Source: Eutreptiella sp. 'Long Island Sound 2002' (Eukaryota > Euglenozoa > Euglenophyceae > Eutreptiales > Eutreptiaceae). From it: a stretch of 64,000 nucleotides of DNA. How positions within the stretch are numbered: position 1 is the first letter of the stretch; each line of letters starts with the position of its first letter. The notes beneath the pieces are model-generated. The model worked only from the letters and a program-made list of their open reading frames with translations, did no database searches and was not told where the DNA came from. This document shows positions 10,398 through 21,012 of this stretch, in pieces. A program made the position numbers and the translations under genes. The stretch is from the NCBI GenBank assembly GCA_964036045.1, contig OZ038398.1, forward strand, positions 28,326,309 through 28,390,308, in the 5' to 3' direction.

Positions 10398-13300
10398 GTA
10401 TGGCTCTTTTCCCCCTCCAAGCCATTTGAGGCATTGTCATCTTAAATCCTATTGGAACCCGTGTGAGGGCATTTGTGGTAGCTTGACATATCTCTCGGGG
10501 AACATTCATTGTGCGCCAACTCAGTGGGTTTTGGCATTTTCCCCGGATTTTTGAACTTTTCGTCCGATGCGCTAAAATATCGTTCCTTTGGGGGGGGGGT
10601 GTATACTTTTTGAAATCTGTGAGAAAAGGTCGTTTCAGAAACTATGGGTTGGGGTGGGGGGGGGGCAGGTGACCATATTTTGGAGCAGACGGCTGGAAAC
10701 TTGACGATACATGGGACGGAGCAATGCACAGGGGACCGCTGATTATTCCGAATCTGAGTGGTCCGCATTGTTGTTCCCTTCCACAAGTGCTGGGACTCCA
10801 TAGGGACAGACATCGCCCTGCTTGTGAATGGGAACGTAATTCTTCAATTTTTGCCAGTCCTGCAGCCTGCGTGCCTTCACAGGCACCCACATCCCAAAAT
10901 TGACTTGCAAAAGAAGCGGTCTCTGTGGTGGTCAAAATCTGGTGGTCCTTGTGGGTGCATGCAGGCTGCTGTGAACCGGCTGTACTGAGGCTTTTTGGCC
11001 TTCCTGCCAGGCTCATCGCGGCTCACCTGCAGCCACTTTACCCCCCAGAGCGCGCTCTTTTGCGCACCAAAGGTTTCTGTGGTGCATCGGGGGAAGCAAC
11101 AGCCTGTGGAGTGAATTTGTATGCGGACATGGTAGCCCCCTGTTGACAAAAAGAGGCAGCAAGCAACACAGGCCCTGTCCGAAACGGACGAAAAACGCAA
11201 ACATGTCGTCAGTACAGCGAGCAGACCCGGGTGTTCCAAATAGCCCTTTTGAAGGGCTTTCCGAATATATCCTACATACCCCCCCCCCCCCCCTACGGGA
11301 CACACATTGGGCACAAATAACACAACAATGACGACGACCACCGAAAACCCACCGAGTTGGTGCAATCCCCACCGTCCCCAAGAGATATGGTGCCCAACGT
11401 TTCGGAAATCTCGTCAGTGGAGAAGCACGGCATAACAGGGGACATCGTTGGAGACTTGGTTCAGCACTGTGCCTTGCGGTTTTGCTTTCAAAAGGTATAA
11501 TCATTTGGATCGATACCATGAGGAGGAGCCGTACAACAAGGGCAAATCCTCTGCAGGTGCGTGGCATAGGGAGATGCAAGGGTCCATTAGATGTTGGTGG
11601 CAAATATCGCTATTGTTAGCATCGTTGTTACATTTCTGTGCCGGAATGGGTTTGGCGTCCAGGGTATTCTCGAACTTTGTATTCCTGATCTGCTGAGTCA
11701 CCCCTTCCATCTCAACGTTGCAACCCGTTCATACCTTTGGGCACATTTCGCGGTCACGGAGCGCGCTAGATACACTAAGATGTGCTGGTGCACATTAAAG
11801 TGTATTATATGTACTGAAGTAAAGTTGTACTATAATAAAGTGTTACACTACAGTGCACGTTGATTGTCTACATCACATCACAATTGCAAAGTGCCCATAC
11901 CCATGGAAAAGATCAATAGAGTGCGGGCTTGGATCTCCTCGTGCATGCTCTCAAAATTGACAGGTGCGGAGTCTGCATCCGAGTCACTGTTTACCAACCC
12001 GTACGCGGGCCTCACTGAGAGCCCCCACGTTGCTACTCGTCATGTAGAACAACACCATGGCAATTCAGCTCTAGGCACACAAGGTATGTAGTTGCTTCGA
12101 TGTGCACACGAAAAACAGGGCATTGCGAGTGGGCTGCCATGTGGTGAGACTTTCGAGACAAGAAAGAAGTTGCGGCCTCAAGCCAGCGGTGAGCCATGGG
12201 TCGAGGGGCGATATTGGTGAAGATTGGATAAGCTTCAAAAAGCAATGGTACCCTGATTCCCTGCTCTTATTTTGCTCCCGAGGTGCGTTTCATTCACGGT
12301 GTATGGATGTGTGCAAACAATGCGTCGCATCGCAGCAATGATGTTGAGGATCAGCGTGGCTCAGAAAAGGGCCGCTTAGAAGAAGTTAACCGCCGTAGAG
12401 GTCCATTAGATGGTACGCTTTCGTTTGTATGCACATTTCTATCACCAATCGAGCTTCCAATTGTAGCCCAAATGCAAAGGTCGGGTGTTGCCACAAAACA
12501 AGTATTGGTTGCATGATGTGCTAGTGAGTTGTGATAGGACTCCCCCCCCCCCCCCCTCCTTTCCAACCCCCCCCCCCCTCACCCCTCTCTCTTGCCCCGT
12601 TGACCACCCCTTGTGCAAGAAAGGAAGCCGCTGGTAGTGCTTTGACCCTCTTCATACAATATTGTGCTATGCCGTGTTTGGAGAGGCAACCTTTGAAAAG
12701 TTAGCTTTTGCCTCTTCAACCGTCGGTTGGTTTGCAGTGGCTGCAGATGTTTGAGAGACCAAAAAGGCGATCTAGGTTGCAACATTTAAGGACACAACTG
12801 TATAACCAGTGCATGAAGATTTCTTGACCCTCCCTGACACTTGTTGCAGAAAACCCCAAAATTCACATGCAACGAGCAGCCCCCTCCGATTTTCTCGCCT
12901 TCCCTGCGGTTGCCGGTGCCCCGCACATGTATGCCTACTGGCTTATTTCGTCAGCAAAATTACCCAGCATACCCCATGTTTGATGCCATCTTCCTGCTGG
13001 CGGCCCGCACACATAGGCATTCCCAATTTGGGGCAGTGTTACACTCGCTTCTCGTGTCGCCGGTGCTTGGAGCAAGGAACCTGTGGGGACACATAGCACA
13101 CATTTTTACTCACGGCCAGTTTTTTTTCGATATTTTCAAAACGTTTTAGCCTCGTGGCTTCCATGTAAAATCAGCCAGTGTTGAGAGGCACGGTCCGTCA
13201 GCTTCCAGCGAAATAGGACTAGAATGTCATCCACATTAGAAATGTTGGCATTTATTCTGCTCTTTGTGCTCCATTGCTAGCACCATCCAAGCCTTCTCTG

Positions 13301-13556
13301 CATTAGTGTCACCCACTCTGTTGGGGATCGTCCATTTGCACCGTATGCAGCGGCCTGTCTCACCTATGGATGACACTGTCCCCTCTCCCCCCGGAATCCC
13401 CTGTCATTGAAGTTCCAGTGAAGATACTGGGACAGGTGGCACAGGGTGCACAGCAATTAGACTTCCCTGCCAACAGCACAAATGCCAATGTTCAGGTATT
13501 GTGCATGGAGGCTGTGTGGCAGTGTGGTGCATGATGATGGCTTTAGTCTTGGCTAG
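10398..13556. other. Non-coding stretch with G/C homopolymers
   Basis: G-runs occur at about 10590 and 10655, and C-runs at about 11280, 12542 and 12569. No protein domain or RNA gene was recognised on either strand. Confidence 0.4.
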
Positions 13557-13721
13557 ATGGATTGGCTGGACACCCTACCTTTGGAGTTGTGGAATATCAA
13601 ACAGTTCATCAGCACACTGTGGAGCCCACGTGATGGGGCAGGCTATCACTTGGTGCTCATTGATCAATTTGCTTATGCTGCATGCTTGGCGACGGCGGTG
13701 GCTGGAGTGGGCTTTGGCGGT
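13557..13721 (+). CDS. Possible exon of unknown protein (weak)
   Basis: This 55-codon open stretch begins with ATG right after a candidate acceptor (CTAG) and ends at a good donor-like GTAAGG. The peptide is hydrophobic and aromatic-rich (WLDTLPLELW, then a hydrophobic helix), and everything after the donor is low-complexity TGCACTGCACA DNA. No family was recognised. It could belong with the exon at 14543, but the phases match only if a weaker donor two bases earlier is used. Confidence 0.2.
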
Positions 13722-13729
13722 GTAAGGGG

Positions 13730-13890
13730 TGTAGTTGGTACTGCACAAGCTGTTTGTTGTACTGCACAAGTTGTTTTTGCACTGCACAGGCTACATTTTG
13801 CACTGCACACACTGCACTTTGCACTGCGCAGGGTGCATTTTGCGCTGCAAGGTACATCAACTGATTGCGTTTTGCACGCGCACAGTGCAC
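13730..13890. repeat. Degenerate TGCACTGCACA-type low-complexity repeat
   Basis: Repeated short blocks built from TTTGCACTGCACA and relatives. Similar CAGTGC-rich sequence makes up 37880-38215 and parts of repeats A and B, so this short motif is amplified in several places in the window. Confidence 0.6.
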
Positions 13891-14542
13891 TGACCCCCAT
13901 ACAAAACAGAACCTCAATTGTGCAAGACACGCGTAGTTTTTGTGCAAGTTCCAGCTTCACGAACGGGTACATGGCTCCATGCAACCCTGCAACAAAGTGT
14001 CAAGTGAACACCGAAGTCCTGATTGAAATGCTCAGACCGCTGTGGGATCAGTTGTGGCAGTGGCGTTGCACTGGCTGTTAACCCAGAATGAGAGCCGGAG
14101 CGACAACGATCAGATACCATCCCAGTGCAGCTGTAGGCGGCGTTAGCTGAGGGTTGGTGGGCTGGATTCTCAATTCAAGGCTTTCAGTTTCAGTCTACTG
14201 CACTGAGAATCAGATGGATCACTGTGCCAGAGACCATACAACGCGGCGCAGAGGATACTATCCCACAGGGCGGCAAGGTTGTGGCACTGTTCTATGCCCA
14301 TGCCAAGGCTAACAGGAATGGGAATGGGCGGTGGGGGACATGGATGATCAGGGTGCATTGTCATCCCCACAATGTGAATGGATTTGGCCCTCTCCACCTC
14401 CTACCACATCAACTGAAAATGATTGGTTGCAGGCCGTTGAATATCTTCCGCAGATTCATGACTTTCAGACCATCTCCGTCGGCCTTTGAGTATGGCGGCA
14501 TCACATTTGTGTCATATTCCCCCGCATCTGTGTCGTTCTCAG

Positions 14543-14808
14543 GGACCGAGGGCCTCGGCCGGTTCGAGTGGAATACGCTGTTATACAAAGGGAAGCACAC
14601 ACCGAAGCATTTGGAGTTCAACCACCGTCACGACGGAGGCACGGGCAAAATGGCCCCGGCCCAAGTCAAGAGCAGCCTGACCCCAGGCACGGCCAAGCGC
14701 TGCCCCCTTTGCGGACATCTGGTGGAGGGCGCCTCGGGAGTGGATCACATCACCTGGTGCAAGCAGCGTCACGCGCCCAAGGCTGGCGGGAAGCGTGCGT
14801 TTCGTTAA
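14543..14808 (+). CDS. Candidate 3'-terminal exon with a CxxC...HxxxC zinc finger
   Basis: A pyrimidine-rich tract and CAG precede base 14543, and the frame runs to TAA 14806-14808. Near the end it encodes CPLCGHLVEGASGVDHITWC, a C-x2-C-x11-H-x3-C arrangement suited to binding one zinc, followed by a short basic tail. The upstream part is charged and unremarkable. I do not recognise the family. GC content is higher than in the flanks, which supports coding. Confidence 0.4.
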
Positions 14809-16345
14809 ATATGGGCTGCAACGCTGTCTTGGGCTAAAAAATGTGTATGTTATGGACTATGGACTGGGCAATCCCCTTCTCCGCTGGTGCTCGTGAAAGC
14901 GCTGGTTTGCCCAACAGTACTATCTCGCCACCAACAGCTTTCGGATGCACCAGCAGCCGTTACCGGTCTCGCCGACAGCTGCTCTTGGATATGGCACCAG
15001 ATGGCCGTGTGTCAGTATCTCTGCTTGAATCTCCCGTACACCGCCCTCTGCCACGTTCTGAAGGGTTACAAATTTCCCTCGGACAGCTGTGGTGGTGCGT
15101 GCCTCACTGTCGGCTGCTGGTCCTTTGTGGTGATGTTGATTTTCTTTTCTTCGTGCAGCTGGACAAGGCGGGCTGACGAGATTGTTCTCCTGCCCATTTC
15201 CAACGGCGTATTGGTGAAGACCTGCTCCCCATGCCAGGAGAGCGTTGGCAGTGCTGGTGCGGAGCACACATGAACATGGTTGCAAACAGGAAAGTGGGAG
15301 GAACAAGAAGCCTCTCTCAGACGCACTGTCATGCAAGTTGTATTGCTAGCCAAGGTCGTCCCCCAATTGCCAAGAGGTTGCATCGGCAGAGAGGCACCGC
15401 GGCCAAAGCGATGGAGCCATAGACCAGTTTTCCTGCAGAACCTGTGGAATGCCCAGTCCCGTGTCTGAAAGAGATTTCGCCCGCGAACAGCACATTGGGG
15501 CATCTTGTGGCTGATCCAACAACATCTTCTATTTTGAACCTTCTGTTGGGATGCCTTGCACACGTGCAAGTTGTACCTTCCCAGGTCCTGAATCGCATTT
15601 CGGCTCTTTAGGGGGGTCAGTCACGATTGATTTGGTGAATTCATGTAAAAAGGCAATATCCCACAACTCAAGCCAACATCCAACAGTCACTGCCACAGGT
15701 TGGCACCACGCTAGCCTGTGGTAGCAATTTCGGGGTGATCGTCAGTCATTGAATAGAGGAGCCACTTTATACAGACGCTGGATTGCACACATCAAATGCA
15801 ACGAATCCAGCCTGAATGAGCTGCCCCCTCAGACGTTGACATGCTCGATCATTAGGGGCTGGTTGGAACCTTGCCTGTACAGCCCATGGGCCCTGTTTCG
15901 AGTCGCCTTGCCCAGCTTTGATGGATTATCCCTGTTGGCATGCATAAAACACCCGTTTGTGTACATAGTCATGGTGAAAAATGTAACGAAACCAAGTGTA
16001 ACCCGCGTGCTTTCTTTTGGAAGATGACATGCAGTTGGAAACCTTGCTGCAAAGGGTGCATGCATGGGTAAAGCAATGGAGCTGTGACATGAAGGACCAC
16101 GGTGCACTATATTTTCACCCCAAAAGATGAGATTGCCTAAGGACGACGTGGAATTGGAAATTATGTCACAAAAAGGTGCACGCACGACAAGTGTTTGTGG
16201 AATGCATGTTTATAGATGAGATTGGACTTGGATTCCAAAGGTTTCCAAGGGGTTTTCAAAGGTTAGGGTTAGGGTCACCGAGCTGGTGGAACCAGTCTTG
16301 GTTTTATAACCCTCTTTAGTGTCTAGGGTGGACCCAACAGGTTTG
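14809..16345. other. Non-coding stretch with short TTAGGG-like blocks
   Basis: No recognisable domain. The right end (about 16230-16275) contains GGTTTCCAAGG-type words and the two-unit block GGTTAGGGTTAGGGTCA, which recur near 17750 and 20080 around the inverted-repeat arms. Confidence 0.4.
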
Positions 16346-16384
16346 GCAAGCAGCAAGCAGCAAGCAAGCAGCAAGCAGCAAGCA
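16346..16384. repeat. GCAAGCA microsatellite
   Basis: Alternating AGCAAGC / AGC units for about 40 bases. Confidence 0.8.
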
Positions 16385-16834
16385 CGCGTGAAACGGGGAA
16401 AAATCACAGCTCCGTTGTGGTGCTTCGGATCCGGCCAAATTTTTGGTGGATGCTACCTATCGGCGTGAGGGACAACCACACAAAGTATGAGCCAGAAACT
16501 CAACGGTGGCGGCCGGGAATTGGCGTCGCAAGTGCCGGACCTCCATTTCAAAATCTGCAATTTAGGGCCAAAATGAGCCTTTTTTTGCTCAAAACGGCCC
16601 TAGAACCTGCTGAGAACGGCCAAATGAAGGGAAATAGTGGGTAATCTACACATGCAGCTAGACTTCCCAGTGCCAAAGGGCCCTCTAGGGCCCTCTACCA
16701 CCACAATATGTCCGCGAACCGCCCCCAATTGGGCCCCAAAAGCCCCAGAATTTGTGCACATTGGCCGCCGACAGCCCCAAACCAAAAACAGACCATATCT
16801 TGGGCTAGGTGGCTCAAAATGCGATTTCGAGTGC

Positions 16835-17745
16835 ACTCTAATTCACCCGCAACCACCCACTTTTGGTGGTTTCCACCCCTCAAAACTGCCCTAGCCGACG
16901 CCTAGACCCCCGTACCTAGGCCCAATGGGCTGCGGCAAGCTGCAAGAGATAGCGCAAAGAGGTGGGTGCCAAAATGGGTCAACAAGGTCCACCTGGTGCA
17001 CAAATAATGACTTTTTACAAAAATGATCCTGGCCCACATGGAATGCCAAAACAAGTGTTTTTGGCGCGTTTTGAGCTCGTGGTGGCCCCTTTTGGCCCTC
17101 CTAAAATCCCAAAATGCCTTGAAAATGGGCTGTTTTGTGACTAAAAATGGGTGAAAAATGGGTCAAAAATGTGTTTTTCCAAAAACGATCCTAGAGCATC
17201 TGAGATGATCCGAGAGTGAAATGAGCCCATTTTGAGCCCATTGCAAGCCATTTTGGCCCCTCCAAAGTCACAAAATGCCTTGAAATTGGGTTGTTTTGCA
17301 ACCAAAAATGGGTCAAAAATGTGTTTTCCCAAAAATATTCCTAGCACAACATGCGTTGAAAATCGACTATTTTGGAACCCAAAATCAGTCAAAACTGGAT
17401 CAAAATATGTGTTTTTTCCTAAGATACTTTTGGACCATTTGGGGTGCACAAACAAGTGGAATGAGCCCATTTTGAGCCCACGTTGAGCAATTTTGGCCCC
17501 TCTCAGGCTGAAAAGGCCTTAAAAATGGGCTGTCTTGGGACCACAAATGGCTCAAAAACGGGTCAAAACCATGGTTTTCCAAGCCTGATCCTAGTCCAGT
17601 TGTGGTGCCCAAACGGATGAATACAGCTCATTTTGAGCCCCTTTTGAGCCGCTCTCATCCACTTTCCAGTGCATACCTCATTTGTCGTTGAAGTCTCCTT
17701 GACGATGTTCCTTCCCCACCAACTCGGTCCCAATATTCAATCCTG
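16835..17745 (+). repeat. Left arm of a long inverted repeat, itself built of ~125-bp degenerate units
   Basis: The reverse complement of this arm is found at 20095-20690. Shared blocks include CCCGCAACC / GGTTGCGGG, GGTTTCCACCCCTCAAAA, CCCAAAATGCCTTGAAAATG and, at the inner end, CCACCAACTCGGTCCCAATA. Inside the arm a unit starting near GAGCCCATTTTGAGCCC recurs at about 17220 and 17460, with related units from about 17090. Frames seen across it are by-products of the AAAATGGG-rich words. It is likely the terminal part of a transposable element. Confidence 0.7.
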
Positions 17746-17891
17746 TTAGGGTTCCAACCGTTTCCAAGCGGTTTTCAAAAGTTTCCAAATGTTTCCAATA
17801 CTTTCCAAGGGGTAAGCGTTTGGAGGTTGGAGTTGGCACACAATCATGACCAAGCAATCCCTCTTGGCTTAGATAAGCTGTAATGCACGTT

Positions 17892-18125
17892 GTATTTCGT
17901 GTGTGGCCCCTATATGATAGGGGATGTGCAGCCACTCTGCATGCTCTTGCTTCACAAGTAGCCCCAGTGCGGCAGGGTAATGGGCAACAATACCACTCTT
18001 TCTTGACGTGTGGCCCTGATGCAACAAGGGAATGCTACAACAATCCACACCCATTTGTGCGGTGTGACCCCAACATGGTAGGAATATGTAGCCACAGTCC
18101 ATCTCTCTCTTAATGTGTGGCCACA
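17892..18125 (+). repeat. Degenerate ~52-bp tandem repeat (GTGTGGCCC...GCAAGGGAATGT)
   Basis: Four to five diverged units share TGTGGCCC, A-TG--GCA-GG-A-TG and a C-ACA tail. Related units occur at 39243-39405. It lies between the inverted-repeat arm and the hAT relic, as a sub-terminal repeat would. Confidence 0.5.
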
Positions 18126-18229
18126 ATATACCCTCTGCTACCCCTGCCCCCCCCCCCCTCCCGCCCCTGCCTCTTGCCTCTACCACTACCCCTGCCCCTC
18201 TCCCAACTAACAACAGCACTTGCGTGTCC

Positions 18230-19616
18230 CATACTGCTCTGCAACAGGCACAGGCAGTGGAACGCTATGGAAAGTATAGGATTGCGGGATCCAATAACCA
18301 ACTGATGTGCCAATGCTGCAATAAAAAGGGTTTTAGCTTGAAGCAAATTTCTGACCACATTATACAGATCATCATGAGAATGCTGTCTGGGAGAGCGACT
18401 GGAAGTACTGTATGGGAGAGCGACTGGAAGTACAGGGTCCATCTGGTTGCAAGCTTCCCCCGCCGTCAAGCTCTCCGCGCTGACATGTCTGTGCGCAAGA
18501 AGGAAGCCTCCGGCCAGAAAAAAAAAAGGGATCAACTCAGAAGAGGCCAGTAGCAGATTTGCAGGCTGAACACACAGAGGAAGGTAAAAACCGTCGAAAA
18601 GAGTTGGAGCTGGAGTCCATTTTTCCCCTTCCTATCCCTGCCGGTGTTAAGTTGTCTTCTCCCTCTGTGCCGAGTGATGCCAAAATTCAAGGCCCAGCAC
18701 AGTGGCGCCAAGGGTTGTGTGAGGGATATGTCTAGACACTCTTCGAGATGGGTATTCCTCTATACGCTACCGAGAAGCAAATTCCCTGCTTGAAGCAGCA
18801 CCTCAGGGATGGGGGATACTTTGCCAGAGGATGAGTCGTCTCTTAGGAAGGTTTATGGGCCCACTGTGATTGAAACCTAGGATTCCAATATCCAACAACG
18901 CATTTTTCAAGAGAGGGGGCAGGGGGTCACTGTGGTTGTTGATGAGACCTCCGACACTGCAGGGGGCTGTGAGCCTGTGAACATTGTTGTGGTTACAAGT
19001 GAGGCTGCCTATTTCTGTGACACCGTTCTCATTGATGGGGACCGGGAGGAGGGGGAGAAATATGGGGACGCTTTTGGCAAGAAAGTGGTGGAGTGGTGGG
19101 ATTCGTTTTTTGGACGCTTTGAACCCCAGGACACCTGCCCCCTTCGATATGATGTCGTGGCGTACGTGTTCGATAACGTGAATTACAACATTGGGGCTTT
19201 CAAGAGGCAACTCAAACCTCGGTTTCCCAGTGCTGTGCATGTTAAATGTGTTGCTCATATCTTGAATTTTGGTCGGTGTGGCATTCCAGGACCACCCCCA
19301 TTTGGCCATCATGTGTGACTATATGATGCGGACTAGGTCCTTGCTGAAGGGTAAGAAAAATGTGTGTAGGCGGAACAAGTTGCGCACGTTCTTCAAGAGT
19401 CACCCCTCTGGTGGGCAAGTGAATGTCCCACCGGATTGGGCTGACACACGTTGGTTTGGTTGGTATGACTGTGTTGCATGGCATGCCAAGCATTTTACCA
19501 TTTTTCTGGAATGGTTGGTAGTAGAAGCTCGTCTACCCGATTGCCCCGCCATAGTGGCCGACCTTCTGGCGTGGTTCCCATGTCCTCCCCTCTTACCAAT
19601 GCCAGGCAATTGTTGA
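18230..19616 (+). pseudogene. hAT-type (BED finger / DUF659-like) transposase relic
   Basis: Pieces in three frames line up in the normal order. First comes a finger-like region with CQCC and a downstream H around 18305-18360. Next is an IPLYATEK...DGGTLPEDESSLRK segment around 18750-18850 with an in-frame TAG. Then VVVDETSD at about 18935-18960 contains the first catalytic Asp candidate, followed by YVFDNVNYNIGAFK and HVKCVAHILN (DN..N....K and C.AH..N are typical hAT blocks). Last is TRWFGWY near 19450. Frameshifts and stops make it inactive. The long inverted repeats at 16835 and 20095 probably belong to the same element or its insertion site. Confidence 0.7.
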
Positions 19617-19640
19617 CAGCGGTGAATGGCATTTGTTTAG

Positions 19641-19793
19641 CGAGAAGCCCTCTGGTATACGCATGTGAACTCTGGGTCTTTGCCATGTGCCCCGCTTTGC
19701 GGGGATCCACTGTATCATATGCTGGAGACACCCATTTTCCCAAGCACCGTCTTGAGTACTCTTTGAACTTCTGGAGTCCGTCAAAAAAAAAAA
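19641..19793 (+). mobile_element. Short retroposon (SINE-like), copy 1, with perfect target-site duplication
   Basis: The 153-bp insert begins near AGCCCTCTGG, contains the hairpin CCCCGCTTTGCGGGG and ends in poly-A. It is flanked by an exact 17-bp direct repeat, GAATGGCATTTGTTTAG, at 19624-19640 and 19794-19810. That is the signature of LINE-mediated retroposition, and the lack of decay suggests a fairly recent event. A second copy lies at 55258-55411. Its parent RNA was not recognised: it does not match U1, U2, U4, U5, U6 or the conserved SRP RNA helix as I remember them, and no A/B box pair is clear. Confidence 0.85.
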
Positions 19794-19810
19794 GAATGGC
19801 ATTTGTTTAG

Positions 19811-19905
19811 GGCCCGGGGGGGGGGGGGGGGCGACTCCGCGGGTCCTAAGACGCCAACTACCCCTGCCCCCCCCCCCCCCCCTAGGGGCCTTCGGCCAAC
19901 AGTCT
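19811..19905. repeat. Palindromic C/G-tract element, copy 1
   Basis: GCCCGGGGG...GCGACTCC, then GACGCCAACTACCCC, a C-run and GGGGCCTTCGGCCAACAG. The first two blocks match the reverse complement of 38504-38550 and the last matches 38473-38490 directly, so the element has a mixed-orientation (palindromic) design. Confidence 0.55.
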
Positions 19906-20094
19906 GTTGCCGAAGGTGTTGCCCTCAGGCGTCCATGGGCGCCAAAGGCGCTTGATGCTCCATGACCACCAAAGGTTCCCTAAGGCAAATTTTATCCAAT
20001 TTGCACCCCAACACTATCCTCAAACCCGACCTTGACTCTAACGCCCACCCCCAACCCTCAACCTACTCCTATCCCTACACCTAACCCTAATCAA

Positions 20095-20690
20095 GACGGA
20101 ATATTGGGACCGAGCTGGTGGGGGAGGGAACATCAGCTATAACTGGTGAGGGACATCAAGAATGATTCACACATTGATGGCTCTTGACAAAGTGAAAGTA
20201 GCTTGCAAGTGAACCCCATCACCACGAGGCCCACTTTCAAGGCTCTTTGGACTTGTGAGGGGCCAAAATGCCCCAAAATGGGCTCAAAATGGGCTCATTT
20301 CACCCGTTGGTGCACCCCAAATGGTCTAGGTTTGGAAAAATGCATTTTTGACCCATTTTCGACCCATTTTTGGTCCCAAAACAGCCCATTTTCAAGGCAT
20401 TTTGGGATTTTTGGAGGACCAAAACGGGCCACCACAAGCTCAAAATGGTCCAAAAACACTTGCCTTAGCATCGCACATGGTCGAGGATCATTTTTGAGAA
20501 AAGTCATCTTTTTGCCCCTACTGGACCCTGCTGACCCATTTGGGCACCCACCTGTTTGGGCTTCAGCTTGCAGCTTGCTGCAGCCTAGTGGGCCTAGGTA
20601 TTGGGGTCTAGGCGTCCATTTGGGCAATTTTGAGGGGTGGAAACCACAAAAAGTGGGGGGTTGCGGGTGGAGTAGGTGCCCTTGGAATCT
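20095..20690 (-). repeat. Right arm of the long inverted repeat
   Basis: Inverse of 16835-17745, but with fewer of the ~125-bp internal units. The inner end carries ATATTGGGACCGAGCTGGTG (matching inverted sequence at about 17715-17740) and follows CCTAACCCTAA at 20079-20090. The outer end carries GGTGGAAACCAC and GGGTTGCGGG. Confidence 0.7.
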
Positions 20691-21012
20691 GCTGTTTCCC
20701 CAGTAACAGTAGTTGTACACCATACTTTGTTTTGTTCATTATGATGCCCTGTTGCATTCAGAATTTTATAAACTATAACAGGGCCTTCAGACGAAGGTGC
20801 TGTTCCTTTTGCTGCGCAGGCCGAACAGTTGACCTACTTCCACTCCTTTGAGAGCCGTTCCTTCTTGTTTCGTTGAGTTCATTTGGTGGCAGCACAGCAG
20901 TATAGAAATGGAGGATGCATAGTCGTTCGCGGATTACATCCAAGGAGACGCCCATGGGGAATTTCAACTTGGGGCGGATACCAAATCATGGACGCGTCGA
21001 AAGCTGGTCCTG

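Noticed and set aside
12841-13149. 102-codon frame after a possible TTGCAG acceptor
   Set aside because: No donor, domain or composition change was found. It could be an exon, but I cannot support it.
16255-16280. Telomere
   Set aside because: Only two TTAGGG-like units occur (and two CCCTAA near 20085). They belong to the flanks of the inverted repeat and are not a telomeric array.
17090-17260. Dinoflagellate spliced-leader relic (CCATTTTGGCTCAAG-like words)
   Set aside because: The words present are GCCATTTTGGCCCC and GAGCCCATTTTGAGCCC, part of the tandem units. The spliced-leader core is not matched.
16961-17612. Several overlapping frames of 60-110 codons on both strands
   Set aside because: They fall on degenerate AAAATGGG-rich tandem units and change with each unit, so there is no conserved product.
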